Source: Phytohabitans maris (lineage in GTDB: Bacteria; Actinomycetota; Actinomycetes; Mycobacteriales; Micromonosporaceae). Taken from it: a stretch of DNA of 64,000 bases. The DNA is taken from positions 62,001-126,000 of the forward strand of contig NZ_JAVHUY010000024.1 of the NCBI RefSeq assembly GCF_031085175.1, in the 5' to 3' direction. Below the pieces are notes generated by a model, which saw only the letters and a list, made by a program, of their open reading frames with translations, searched no databases and was not told the DNA's origin. The translations under genes were made by a program, and so were the position numbers. This document shows, piece by piece, positions 7,279-15,456 of the stretch (positions are counted from its first letter, which is position 1; every line of letters starts with the position of its first letter).

Positions 7279-8336
7279 AGCCGGGGCAGCCTTCCCCGGC
7301 GGCGGACCAGCACGACGAGCAGCGGGGCGCCGATCACCGCGGTCACCACGCCGACGCCGACCTCGCCGGGGCGGGTCACCACCCGACCCAACACGTCCGC
7401 GACGAGCAGCAGGATCGGCGCGAGCACCAGCGAGTACGGCACGAGCCACCGGTAGTCCGGTCCGGTGATCATGCGGGCGGCGTACGGCACCATCAGGCCC
7501 ACGAACGTGATCGGCCCGGCCGCCGCGGTCGCCGAGCCGCAGAGCAGCGTGACCGCCACCGCACCGAGCACCCGCGTCTGTCCACGGTGGACGCCGAGCG
7601 CCTGTCCCGCCTCCTCGCCGAGCGCGAGCGCGTTGAGCGAGGGGGTCAGCCCCAGCGCGATCGCCGTCCCGATCACCATGAACGGCAGTACGCCCACGAT
7701 CACGCCCGGATCGGCGCTGGCCAGCGAGCCGACCATCCAGTTGCGCCACCGGTCGAAGGTCGCCGAGTCGGTGAGCAGGATCGCCCGGCCGATCGCGTGC
7801 AGCACGTACGTGAACGCGATACCGGCCAGCACCAGCCGTACCGGGCTCGCCCCTTCCCGGCCGCGCGCGCCGATCGCGTACACGAGTGCGGCGCTGGCGG
7901 CGGCCCCGGCGAAGGCGAACCACACGTACGCCCACGGGCTGGTCAGCCCGGCGATGCCGATCGCCACCAGCACGCCCAGGGCGGCCCCCTCGTTGATGCC
8001 GAGGATGCCCGGGTCGGCCAGGGGGTTGCGGGTCAGCGCCTGGATGAGCGCACCGGCGAGCCCCAGCCCGGCGCCGACGACGAGCCCGAGCAGCGTACGC
8101 GGGACCCGCAGGTCGTGGACCACCACGTGGTCGTCGATCCGCGCGTCGTAGTGCAGCAGCGCGTCGAAGACCGTGCCGATCGGGATCGATTTGGAGCCGA
8201 CCGCGATCGACAGCAGCGCCGCGGCCACCAGGGCGGCGCCGGCCGCGACCAGCCCCCAGGCGAGCGCCGGCCGCGACCGCACGCTCGTCGCGGGGACTCC
8301 CGCTGCGGTCGCCGTCACAAGATCCCTCCTCGACAT
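7275..8336 (-). CDS. Iron-siderophore ABC permease (FecCD)
   Basis: Second FecCD permease, 353 residues, partner of the 6298-7278 protein in a heterodimeric channel. It shows HDLRVPRTLLGLVVGAGLGL, ALTRNPLADPGILGINEGAA and the C-terminal AAAGPITFVGLMVPYAARM typical of the family. The first 40 residues form a polar N-terminal tail with a hydrophobic helix after it. The gene is divergent from the substrate-binding lipoprotein across 53 bp that hold an iron box, so both directions are probably repressed when iron is plentiful. The GTGA overlap with the next gene indicates translational coupling. Confidence 0.93.
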   Translation of the reverse strand: MSRRDLVTATAAGVPATSVRSRPALAWGLVAAGAALVAAALLSIAVGSKSIPIGTVFDALLHYDARIDDHVVVHDLRVPRTLLGLVVGAGLGLAGALIQALTRNPLADPGILGINEGAALGVLVAIGIAGLTSPWAYVWFAFAGAAASAALVYAIGARGREGASPVRLVLAGIAFTYVLHAIGRAILLTDSATFDRWRNWMVGSLASADPGVIVGVLPFMVIGTAIALGLTPSLNALALGEEAGQALGVHRGQTRVLGAVAVTLLCGSATAAAGPITFVGLMVPYAARMITGPDYRWLVPYSLVLAPILLLVADVLGRVVTRPGEVGVGVVTAVIGAPLLVVLVRRRGRLPRL

Positions 8337-8347
8337 CGCGGTGTCGG

Positions 8348-8366
8348 TTAGCTTAGCCTCCCCTTA
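8348..8366. promoter_or_regulatory. IdeR/DmdR-type iron box
   Basis: TTAGCTTAGCCTCCCCTTA matches the actinobacterial iron-box consensus TTAGGTTAGSCTAACCTAA at about 15 of 19 positions. It lies in the short gap between the divergent permease and binding-protein genes. Iron-bound IdeR/DmdR1 would be expected to repress both directions; this is inferred from the motif and the iron genes around it. Confidence 0.65.
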
Positions 8367-8389
8367 TCTAGGCGAGGAAAGGCCATGGC

Positions 8390-9382
8390 GTGAGTGGAGT
8401 GAGCCGGCGACGGCTGTTGATCGGTGGGGGCGCGGCACTGTTCGTGCTGGCCGGGTGCGGTGGCGAGGACGGCGGTGAGGCGCCCGCGGCGACCGGCGGC
8501 AGCGGTCCGTGGGAGTTCACCGACGACCGGGGCAAGAAGGCGACCCGGGAGAGCCGGCCTACCAAGATCGTGGCGCAGCTCAGCGCCGCCGCCACCCTCT
8601 GGGACCTCGGCATCCGTCCGGTCGGCACCTGGGGCGACACGAAAGACATGACCGCGCGCAAGGGCAACGTCGACACCGACGCGGTCACCTGGGTCGGCCA
8701 GACCTGGGGCGACTTCAACATCGAAAAGCTCGCGTCGCTCACCCCCGACCTGCTGGTCGCGCCGATGCAGACCAAAGACCAGCTCTGGTACGTGCCGGAG
8801 GACGCGGTCGCCAAGATCGAGCCACTCTGCCCGACCGTCGGCATCAACCAGTTCGAGGTGCCGGTCGACAAGGTGATCAGCCGCTTCGCCGAGCTGGCCA
8901 CCTCACTCGGCGCCGACCTGAACGCCAGCGCGGTCACCAGCGCCAAGACGGAGTTCGAGGCGGCCGGCACGGCCCTCGGCGAGGCGGTCAAGGCCAAGCC
9001 CGGCCTGCGGGTGGCGTTCGTCAGCGGTACCAAGGAAAACCTCTACCTCGGCAATGCGAAGATCTTCTCCGACCTGGCGTACCTGCAGAACCTCGGCGTC
9101 AACTTCGTCCAGCCGACCGTGCCGGCGAACGAGCCGCACTGGGAGGTGCTCTCCTGGGAGCAGGCCGGCAAGTACCCGATCGACGTGCTGCTCTACGACT
9201 CGCGCAACCCGTCGTACTTCACCACCGACCTCTCCCGCTACCCGACGGTGGCCAACCTGCCGGCCGTGAAGGCCAACCAGGCGATCTCGTGGAACCCGGA
9301 GACGCCCTCCACCTGGGCCGCGTTCGGGGCGGCGATGCGCGACCTCACCGGCAAGCTGAGCGCGTGCAAGACCGTCGCGTGA
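8390..9382 (+). CDS. Siderophore-binding lipoprotein of ABC transporter
   Basis: The 330-residue periplasmic-binding protein (FepB/FhuD type) begins SRRRLLIGGGAALFVLAGCGG. The twin-arginine pair followed by a hydrophobic core and a lipobox (LAGC) marks it as a lipid-anchored, possibly Tat-exported protein. The fold is the helical-backbone binding protein: TDDRGKKATRESRPTKIVAQ near the start, ASLTPDLLVAP in the middle and AGKYPIDVLLYD near the end. It captures ferric siderophores and delivers them to the FecCD pair encoded divergently. The GTG at 8390 is preceded by AGGAAAGG; a GTG at 8399 is a possible alternative start. Confidence 0.92.
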   Translation: MSGVSRRRLLIGGGAALFVLAGCGGEDGGEAPAATGGSGPWEFTDDRGKKATRESRPTKIVAQLSAAATLWDLGIRPVGTWGDTKDMTARKGNVDTDAVTWVGQTWGDFNIEKLASLTPDLLVAPMQTKDQLWYVPEDAVAKIEPLCPTVGINQFEVPVDKVISRFAELATSLGADLNASAVTSAKTEFEAAGTALGEAVKAKPGLRVAFVSGTKENLYLGNAKIFSDLAYLQNLGVNFVQPTVPANEPHWEVLSWEQAGKYPIDVLLYDSRNPSYFTTDLSRYPTVANLPAVKANQAISWNPETPSTWAAFGAAMRDLTGKLSACKTVA

Positions 9383-9388
9383 GTCGCC

Positions 9389-10153
9389 ATGCCGCTGGCC
9401 AACGCCCTCCTGGAGCGCTACAACGCGGCTGACGGCTACCCGCCCGCGGGTGCGGTCCGGGACGGCGCGGGCTGGCACACCCTCCGCGAGCTGCACGCGG
9501 ACGGGAGCGTGCTGGCGGCGCAGATGCGCGCGTTCGCCGCCTCGTCCGGCTGCCCGGCGCAGACCGCGGCGACGCACATGGCCGGCTGGGTGACCGGCTC
9601 GTTCATCCGGCCACTGGTCTACGCGTACCGGGAGGAGCGCCGGCTGCCACTGTTTACAATGGACGGTACGGCGCTCCGCGCGGACCCGGGTGGCTGGTTC
9701 AACGCGCTGGCCGTGGAGGCGCCCGTGCTCGCCGTCCTCCCCGGCGACCCGCTCGCCGGCAAACCGGGTGTCGTGGTGACGTCCACGATGGACGCCGATC
9801 TGATCGGCACCGTCCTCGCCCTGTCCGGCCCGGTCCTCGACACGTTGCGGGGCGTCTCGCGCCTCGGCCGGCGTACCGCTTGGGCGCTGGTCGCCGACAC
9901 CGTGATGAGCGCGTTCGCGGGGGAGCTGCCGCCCGGCCCGGCGCACGCCGCGGTGGCGGAGGCGGACCGGCTGCTCGCCGCCGGCGGCCCGCTCGCGGTG
10001 CGGCGGCGCTGGAGCGGGCCGGTGCCGCTCGCCGCGGCCTGCTGCCTCGCCTACAAGCGGCCCGGGCTGGAGCACTGCGAGCGGGTCTGCCCGAAGCTCG
10101 ACGACGTTACCCGGCGGGACCAGATCACAACCTGGCTGCGTCAGCCCACGTGA
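9389..10153 (+). CDS. FhuF-like siderophore-iron reductase
   Basis: The 254-residue protein ends with the cysteine cluster CCLAYKRPGLEHCERVC, the [2Fe-2S] ligand pattern of FhuF-type ferric siderophore reductases, which release iron in the cytoplasm by reduction. Classical FhuF has C-C-x10-C-x2-C; here the last spacing is x3, which is unusual. The body carries AATHMAGWVTGSFIRPLVYA and an actinobacterial FhuF-like domain. It begins 6 bp after the binding-protein gene, so the two are one operon under the iron box. The 3' end overlaps the convergent oxidoreductase by 29 bp. Confidence 0.78.
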   Translation: MPLANALLERYNAADGYPPAGAVRDGAGWHTLRELHADGSVLAAQMRAFAASSGCPAQTAATHMAGWVTGSFIRPLVYAYREERRLPLFTMDGTALRADPGGWFNALAVEAPVLAVLPGDPLAGKPGVVVTSTMDADLIGTVLALSGPVLDTLRGVSRLGRRTAWALVADTVMSAFAGELPPGPAHAAVAEADRLLAAGGPLAVRRRWSGPVPLAAACCLAYKRPGLEHCERVCPKLDDVTRRDQITTWLRQPT

Positions 10154-11429
10154 CTATCTTGCGGACCGTGTTGATGCCCATCCAGCGCAGCGGCTCCGGT
10201 GGCCACTGTGGAGACTGGTGGCCGACCCAGGGGAGCGAGGTCAGCTCGCTCTCCACGCCGAGGATCAGGTCGGCGAGCGTACGGCCGGCGAGGTTGGTCG
10301 TGCCGACCCCGTCACCGACGTAGCCGCCGGCCCAGGCCAGCCCGGTCTCCCGGTCGAGCCCCACCGAGGCGGCCCAGTCGCTCGCCACCCCGACCGCGCC
10401 GCCCCAGCTGTGCGTGATCGGTACGCCGGCGAGCGCGGGAAAGAGCTCGACCAGCGCCTTGTACAGCGCGGCGAAGACACGCGGCTCGCTGTCGTACGCG
10501 GCGTCGGTCTTCGACCCGAAGTGGTACGGCGCGCCCCGACCGCCGAACGCCAGCCGCCCGTCCGCGGTGCGCTGCCCGTAGATGATGAGCCGGCGGAAGT
10601 CGGTGAACGTCTCCCGCTCGGCCAGCCCGGCGGCGGCCCAGAAGTCGTCCGGCAGCGGGGGCGTGGAGATCATCAGTGAGTACACCGGCGCGATCGCGCG
10701 GCGGGTGCCGGGCAGCCGTGGCGTGTACGCCTCGGTCGCCCGCACGACCACCGGGGCCCGCACCGTGCCGACCGGGGTGTCGGCCGCGCCCTTGCGCAGC
10801 CCGACGACCGGCGTGCCCTCGTAGATGGTGACGCCCCGCCGCTCCACCGCCCGGGCCAGCCCGCGCACCAGCCGGGCCGGGTGGATCGCGGCGCAGTGCG
10901 GCGTGTACGCACCGCCCAGTACGCCCGTGGCGCCGCACCGCTTCGCGGCCTCCTCGGCGCTGAGCAGTACCAGGTCCTCGTCCTCCGCCACGGCGGCGCG
11001 GGCGCGGCGCAGCTGTGCCGGCGTACGGGCGAGCGCCACCGTGCCGCCCTTGCTCCAGTGGCAGTCGATGCCCTCCGCGGCGGCGACCCGCCCGACTTCG
11101 TCCACAGTGGAGTTCATGGTGCGGCGCAGCGCGGCGGCCGCCGCCGAGCCGTGCTGCCGCTCGATCCGGGACATCGGCGTGGGGAAGAGGGCCGAGCACC
11201 AGCCGCCGTTGCGGCCGGAGGCACCGTAGCCGGCGAACTCCTTCTCCAGCACCACGACGCGCAGCGAGGGCGCGGCGCTCGCCAGGTAGTACGCGGTCCA
11301 CAGGCCGGTGTACCCGGCTCCGACGATCGCGACGTCGGCCACGAGCGACCCACCCAGCGCCGGCCGCCGCGCCAGGTCGTCGTCCACAGTGGACATCCAG
11401 AGGCTGTCCGCCTTCAGAGACGTTGCCAT
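10125..11429 (-). CDS. FAD-dependent amine oxidoreductase (PuuB/DAO type)
   Basis: The 434-residue flavoprotein has a Rossmann FAD site DVAIVGAGYTGLWTAYYLA (about residues 29-47), followed by GYGASGRNGGWCSALFPTPM, the second signature of the DAO/gamma-glutamylputrescine oxidase group. The C-terminal half has GLAWAGGYVGDGVGTTNLAGR, the conserved FAD-contact loop. It likely oxidises a polyamine-derived amine to an aldehyde. No gamma-glutamylputrescine ligase (PuuA) is present here, so the exact substrate is open. The ATG at 11429 overlaps the upstream aminotransferase by 16 bp, so the two are one unit in a polyamine cluster. Confidence 0.85.
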   Translation of the reverse strand: MATSLKADSLWMSTVDDDLARRPALGGSLVADVAIVGAGYTGLWTAYYLASAAPSLRVVVLEKEFAGYGASGRNGGWCSALFPTPMSRIERQHGSAAAAALRRTMNSTVDEVGRVAAAEGIDCHWSKGGTVALARTPAQLRRARAAVAEDEDLVLLSAEEAAKRCGATGVLGGAYTPHCAAIHPARLVRGLARAVERRGVTIYEGTPVVGLRKGAADTPVGTVRAPVVVRATEAYTPRLPGTRRAIAPVYSLMISTPPLPDDFWAAAGLAERETFTDFRRLIIYGQRTADGRLAFGGRGAPYHFGSKTDAAYDSEPRVFAALYKALVELFPALAGVPITHSWGGAVGVASDWAASVGLDRETGLAWAGGYVGDGVGTTNLAGRTLADLILGVESELTSLPWVGHQSPQWPPEPLRWMGINTVRKIVTWADAARL

Positions 11430-12760
11430 GCCTCGGCCAGTACGGCGCGCAGGATCTGTTCCATCTCGTCGAACTGCTCCTGCCCGGCGATCAGCGGCGG
11501 CGCGAGCTGCACCACCGGGTCGCCCCGGTCGTCGGCCCGGCAGTAGAGCCCGGCCTGGAAGAGGGCGGTGGAGAGGAAGCCGCGCAGCAGCCGCTCGGAC
11601 TCGTCGTCGTCGAACGTGGCCCGGGTCTGCTTGTCCTTGACCAGCTCGATGCCGTAGAAGTAGCCGTCGCCCCGGACCTCGCCGACGATCGGCAGGTCGT
11701 TGAGCTTTTCCAGCGTGGCCCGGAAGGCGGCCTCGTTGGCCCGGACGTGCCCGGTGAGGTCTTCGCGGGCGAAGATGTCGAGGTTGGCCAGGGCCACCGC
11801 GCAGGAGACCGGGTGCCCGCCGAAGGTCACGCCGTGGGCAAACACGCCGGTCTCGGCGAGGAACGGCTCCATCAGCCGGTCGGTGGCGATCATCGCGCCG
11901 AGCGGCGAGTAGCCGGAGGTGAGGCCCTTGGCGGTGGTGATGATGTCGGGCTGGTAGCCGTAGCGGACCGCGCCGAAGTACTCGCCGAGCCGGCCCCAGG
12001 CGCAGATCACCTCGTCCGACACGAGCAGCACGTCGTACTCGTCGCAGATCTCCCGCACCCGCTGGAAGTAGCCGGGCGGGGGTGGGAAGCAGCCGCCGGA
12101 GTTCTGCACCGGCTCGAGGAAGACCGCCGCGACCGTCTCCGGCCCTTCGCGCTCGATGGCCCGGGCGATCTCGTCGGCCGCCCACCGCCCGAACGCCTCG
12201 ACGTCGTCGCCGTGCTCCGGTGCCCGGTAGAAGTTCGTGTTGGGCACCTTGATCCCGCCCGGTACCAGCGGCTCGAAGTCACTCTTGATGCCGGGCAGGC
12301 CGGTGATCGACAGGGCGCCCATCGACGTGCCGTGGTACGCGATGTAGCGGCTGACCACCTTGTGCTTGGTCGGCTTGCCGACCCGCTTGTAGTAGGCGCG
12401 GGCCAGCTTCCAGGCCGCCTCGACCGCCTCCGAGCCGCCGGTGGTGAAGAAGATCCGGTTGAGGTCGCCCGGCGTGAGCGCGGCGATCCGCTCGGCCAGC
12501 TCGACCGCGGTCGGGTGCGCGTACGACCAGAGGGGGAAGAACGCCAGCTCGGAAGCTTGCTTGGCGGCCGCATCGGCAAGCTCGGTGCGGCCGTGGCCGG
12601 CGTTCACCACGAAGAGGCCGGCGAGGCCGTCGAGGTAGCGGCGGCCCTGGGCGTCCCAGACGTAGGCACCCTCGCCGCGGACGATCGTGGGCACCTCGCC
12701 CTCGCGGTAGCTCGCCATGCGGGTGAAGTGCATCCAGAGGTGGTCGGTCGCGTTGCCCAT
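11414..12760 (-). CDS. Class III aminotransferase, putrescine/diamine type
   Basis: The 448-residue PLP enzyme opens NATDHLWMHFTRMASY. It has the cofactor-binding FTTGGSEAVEAAWKLAR, the acidic VSDEVICAWGRLGEYF and the Schiff-base lysine in TTAKGLTSGYSPLGAM, followed by FGGHPVSCAVALAN. This is the layout of omega-amino acid:pyruvate and putrescine aminotransferases. Neighbouring polyamine transport and agmatinase genes point to putrescine or a related diamine as donor, but beta-alanine or GABA remain possible. The ATG at 12760 is chosen by alignment with the family; the upstream in-frame codon at 12796 adds 12 residues without a ribosome binding site. No clear Shine-Dalgarno sequence is seen. 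Confidence 0.88.
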   Translation of the reverse strand: MGNATDHLWMHFTRMASYREGEVPTIVRGEGAYVWDAQGRRYLDGLAGLFVVNAGHGRTELADAAAKQASELAFFPLWSYAHPTAVELAERIAALTPGDLNRIFFTTGGSEAVEAAWKLARAYYKRVGKPTKHKVVSRYIAYHGTSMGALSITGLPGIKSDFEPLVPGGIKVPNTNFYRAPEHGDDVEAFGRWAADEIARAIEREGPETVAAVFLEPVQNSGGCFPPPPGYFQRVREICDEYDVLLVSDEVICAWGRLGEYFGAVRYGYQPDIITTAKGLTSGYSPLGAMIATDRLMEPFLAETGVFAHGVTFGGHPVSCAVALANLDIFAREDLTGHVRANEAAFRATLEKLNDLPIVGEVRGDGYFYGIELVKDKQTRATFDDDESERLLRGFLSTALFQAGLYCRADDRGDPVVQLAPPLIAGQEQFDEMEQILRAVLAEAWQRL

Positions 12761-12799
12761 GCAACGATTACCGCATAGTGCTGCCCCGGCGTGCAAGGG

Positions 12800-12833
12800 A
12801 ATCCGTCACGCGATAAACGGGATACAACGGATT
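12800..12833. promoter_or_regulatory. Inverted repeat upstream of aminotransferase
   Basis: AATCCGT (12800-12806) and ACGGATT (12827-12833) are perfect 7-bp arms around an AT-rich spacer in the 153-bp divergent gap. The right half (CAACGGATTTCG) resembles the palindrome near the Lrp gene (14117-14150), so this may be an Lrp operator. That link is inferred. Confidence 0.4.
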
Positions 12834-12913
12834 TCGCAGCGTCTCCTCCTTCTGGTCGATCCCCGGTCCGCTGGGAGGAGGGTTGCCGCCGCGCCGATCA
12901 CCAGACTGGCGGC

Positions 12914-13534
12914 GTGACCGACGATGCGATGCGCTTCTTCCGCGAGTTCGCCCGCGCACCCCTCTCGGTGGGTGCGATCGCCCCGAGCTCCGCCGTCCTG
13001 GCCCGCCAGATCTGCGCCACCGTCCCGGAGGGCGGCGACCCCGTGGTGGTGGAGCTCGGTCCCGGTACCGGTGCCTTCACCGACGTCATCCAGCGCCGGC
13101 TCGGCGGCCGCGGTCACCACCTGGCGGTCGAGCTCAACCCGGTCTTCGCCGCCCGGCTCGCGGACCGGTACCCCGGCCTGGACGTCGCGGTCTCCGACGC
13201 CGCGCACCTCGGCGACCTGCTGGCCGAGCGCGGCCGCGGCCAGGCCGACGTGATCGTGAGCGGGCTGCCGTGGGCGGCCTTCTCCGCCCGCCGGCAGGGG
13301 AGCGTACTGGACGCGGTGCGCTGGGCACTGGCCCCGACCGGCGCCTTCACCACGTTCGCGTACATCCACGCGCTCTGGGCACCCCCGGCCCGGCGGCTCC
13401 GGTCAGCGCTGGGCACGGCGTTCGAGGAGGTGGTCGTCGGCCGCACGGTCTGGCGCAACCTGCCGCCCGCCCTCGTCTACCACGCCCGCCGCCCCCGCAC
13501 CCTGCCCGCCGCTCTCCCCGCTCTCCCCGCGTGA
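12914..13534 (+). CDS. SAM-dependent methyltransferase (phospholipid N-methyltransferase-like)
   Basis: The 206-residue Rossmann methyltransferase carries the SAM motif VVVELGPGTGAFTDVIQRRL (about residues 39-58) and the N-terminal signature FFREFARAPLSVGAIAPSS, shared with COG3963 phospholipid N-methyltransferases and related to rRNA adenine dimethylases. VSGLPWAAFSA corresponds to the catalytic motif IV region. Possible substrates are membrane phospholipids; ribosomal RNA is less likely given the short length. The GTG at 12914 is used because homology starts there. The stop codon TGA lies inside the palindrome that begins at 13531. Confidence 0.78.
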   Translation: MTDDAMRFFREFARAPLSVGAIAPSSAVLARQICATVPEGGDPVVVELGPGTGAFTDVIQRRLGGRGHHLAVELNPVFAARLADRYPGLDVAVSDAAHLGDLLAERGRGQADVIVSGLPWAAFSARRQGSVLDAVRWALAPTGAFTTFAYIHALWAPPARRLRSALGTAFEEVVVGRTVWRNLPPALVYHARRPRTLPAALPALPA

Positions 13535-13584
13535 TCGAAGCTCCCTTCAAGTCGCTAGAACGACATGAGGGGAGCTTCGATCAC
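13531..13584. repeat. 54-bp palindrome, copy 1
   Basis: Begins GTGATCGAAGCTCCC and ends GGGGAGCTTCGATCAC, with a centre around AAGTCGCTAGAACGAC. Sister copies of exactly 54 bp are at 41489-41542, 59662-59715 and 62634-62687. Here it lies between two convergent genes and supplies the stop codon of the methyltransferase, so a bidirectional terminator role is plausible. Confidence 0.85.
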
Positions 13585-13596
13585 GGCGGGCCGGCC

Positions 13597-14082
13597 TCAG
13601 GCCGTGCCCCAGCTGTACGTCTGCTTGCGGAGCTTGAGGTAGACGAACGCCTCTGTCGCGACCACGCCCTCGACCTGGCGCAGCCGGCTGATGATCTCGA
13701 GCAGGTGGTCGTCGTTGCGGCAGACCACCTCGGTCAGCAGGTCGAACGAGCCAGCGGTGATCACCACGTAGTCGAGCTCCTCGACCTCGGCGAGCCGGTC
13801 GGCGATCGCCTCCAGGTCGCCGGTGGCGCGTAGGCCGATCATGGCTTGGCGGGGAAAGCCCAGCTGGAGCGGGTCGGTGACCGCCACGATCTGCATCACG
13901 CCGGCGTCGAGGAGCCGCTGCACCCGCTGCCGTACCGCGGCCTCGGAGAGCCCGACCGCCTTGCCGATGGTGGCGTACGGGCGCCGCCCGTCCTCCTGCA
14001 GTTGCTCGATGATCTGCTTGCCCACGTCATCGAGCAGTACGTGGGCCACACCCTCGCCCACGCCCTGCCGCGGCTTCGCCAT
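13597..14082 (-). CDS. Lrp/AsnC family transcriptional regulator
   Basis: The 161-residue regulator has an N-terminal winged HTH (KQIIEQLQEDGRRPYATIGK then GLSEAAVRQRVQRLLDAGVM, about residues 22-62) and a C-terminal RAM ligand-binding domain (FVYLKL near the end), the standard Lrp length and order. Lrp proteins bind amino acids and control their transport and breakdown. It is divergent from potD, and a strong 13-bp inverted repeat lies between them, so it most likely controls itself and the polyamine operon. The N-terminus MAKPRQGVGEGVAHVLLD is somewhat longer than usual, and the start may be internal. Confidence 0.92.
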   Translation of the reverse strand: MAKPRQGVGEGVAHVLLDDVGKQIIEQLQEDGRRPYATIGKAVGLSEAAVRQRVQRLLDAGVMQIVAVTDPLQLGFPRQAMIGLRATGDLEAIADRLAEVEELDYVVITAGSFDLLTEVVCRNDDHLLEIISRLRQVEGVVATEAFVYLKLRKQTYSWGTA

Positions 14083-14116
14083 CCAACGCCTCCCGCGAGA
14101 GCACTGTTACGTTCGC

Positions 14117-14150
14117 ATTTCGTTGCGGATTGGCTCTTCCGCAACGGAAT
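14117..14150. promoter_or_regulatory. Candidate Lrp operator between lrp and potD
   Basis: CGTTGCGGA (14121-14129) and TCCGCAACG (14138-14146) are perfect 9-bp arms separated by 8 bp. The symmetry extends to 13 bp per arm with one mismatch (14117-14129 and 14138-14150). The position between divergent genes and the size fit an Lrp-type dimer site. Confidence 0.6.
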
Positions 14151-14232
14151 CCTTGTGACTGAGCATTACATCATGCCAGGATCAGGCGTCGGGTCGTACG
14201 AACCATTCTCGCGAACCACTCTGGAGCCGCAC

Positions 14233-15456
14233 ATGCGCCTCACACATAGCCCCCTGTCACCTGAGGCCACCGCCGTGCTGTCGGCCACCAGGTTCTCACG
14301 GCGCACCCTCGTCCGCGGCGCGATGGCCTCCGGCGCGCTGGTCACCACCGGCGGCCTGCTCAGCGCCTGTGGCACCGAGGGGACCTCGCAGTCCGCCGAA
14401 AGCTGCGTCAGCGACGACACGTCGAGCACCGACAAGAAGCTGGCCTTCTCCAACTGGCCACAATATATGGACGTCGATGAGAAGGACGAGTCCAAGCACC
14501 CCACGCTGCTCGCCTTCCAGCAGAGCACCGGCATCCAGGTCACGTACACAGAGGACGTCAACGACAACGACGAGTTCTTCGGCAAGGTGCAAAACCAGCT
14601 CTCCGGCTGCCAGCCCACCGACCGCGACATCTTCGTCCTCACCGACTGGATGGCCGCCCGCCTGATCCGGCTCGGCTGGCTGCAAAAGCTCACCAAGGCC
14701 AACCTGCCGAACGTCCAGGCCAACCTCCTGCGCTCGCTGCGCGCCCGCCCGTTCGACAAGAACGACGAGTACGCGGTGCCGTGGCAGTCCGGCCTGACCG
14801 GCATCGCGTACAACGGCAGCGTGACCGGCGAGGTGCGCACGATCGACGAGCTGCTCACCCGCGCCGACCTCAAGGGCAAGGTGACCTGCCTGACCGAGAT
14901 GCGCGACACGATGGGCCTGATGCTGCTCTCCAACGGGCACGACCCGAGCAACTTCACCGAGGCCCAGTTCGACGACGCGCTGGAGAAGCTCAAGCGGGCG
15001 GTCGCCTCCGGCCAGATCCGCAAGTTCACCGGCAACGACTACTCCACCGACCTGGCCAAGGGTGACATCGCCGCCTGCGTCGCCTGGTCCGGCGACGTGA
15101 TCCAGCTGTCCGCGGAAGACGAAAAGATCAAGTTCGTCGCGCCGGAATCGGGGCTCATGCTCTGGTCGGACAACATGCTCGTGCCCAACAAGGCCGCCCA
15201 CAAGGCGAACGCCGAGAAGCTCATCGACTACTACTACGACCCGGGCGTGGCCGCCGAGCTCGCCGCGTACGTCAACTACATCTGCCCCGTGCAGGGCGCC
15301 CAGGAGAAGATCACGGACATCGACCCCGAGTTGGCGGAAAACCCGCTGATCTTCCCGGACGACGCGACGCTCGGCAAGACCAAGGTGTTCATGGCGCTCG
15401 ACGAGGCACAGGAGCGGTCGTACTCCACGAAGTTCCAGCAGGCAATCGGGGCGTGA
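14233..15456 (+). CDS. potD: Polyamine ABC transporter substrate-binding lipoprotein
   Basis: The 407-residue PotD/PotF-type binding protein starts MRLTHSPLSPEA and carries a Tat-like signal (FSRRTLVRGAMASGALVTTGG) ending in a lipobox LLSAC. The mature domain shows KLAFSNWPQYMDVDE near its start, EDVNDNDEFFGKVQNQL, CVAWSGDVIQLSAED and MLWSDNMLVPNKA, all typical of spermidine/putrescine receptors. The ATG at 14233 has GGAG 9 bases upstream; an ATG at 14174 is possible but less well supported. It is the first gene of a tightly packed potD-potA-potB-potC operon and delivers polyamine to the permeases outside the membrane. Confidence 0.92.
   Translation: MRLTHSPLSPEATAVLSATRFSRRTLVRGAMASGALVTTGGLLSACGTEGTSQSAESCVSDDTSSTDKKLAFSNWPQYMDVDEKDESKHPTLLAFQQSTGIQVTYTEDVNDNDEFFGKVQNQLSGCQPTDRDIFVLTDWMAARLIRLGWLQKLTKANLPNVQANLLRSLRARPFDKNDEYAVPWQSGLTGIAYNGSVTGEVRTIDELLTRADLKGKVTCLTEMRDTMGLMLLSNGHDPSNFTEAQFDDALEKLKRAVASGQIRKFTGNDYSTDLAKGDIAACVAWSGDVIQLSAEDEKIKFVAPESGLMLWSDNMLVPNKAAHKANAEKLIDYYYDPGVAAELAAYVNYICPVQGAQEKITDIDPELAENPLIFPDDATLGKTKVFMALDEAQERSYSTKFQQAIGA

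Noticed and set aside
6298-7935. A 545-residue start for the first FecCD permease
   Set aside because: The N-terminal 219 residues are an out-of-frame reading of the neighbouring permease; homology and the GTGA overlap place the start at 7278.
13531-13584. tRNA-like or CRISPR-repeat interpretation of the recurrent palindromes
   Set aside because: There is a single long hairpin with no cloverleaf, and copies are tens of kilobases apart without spacers.
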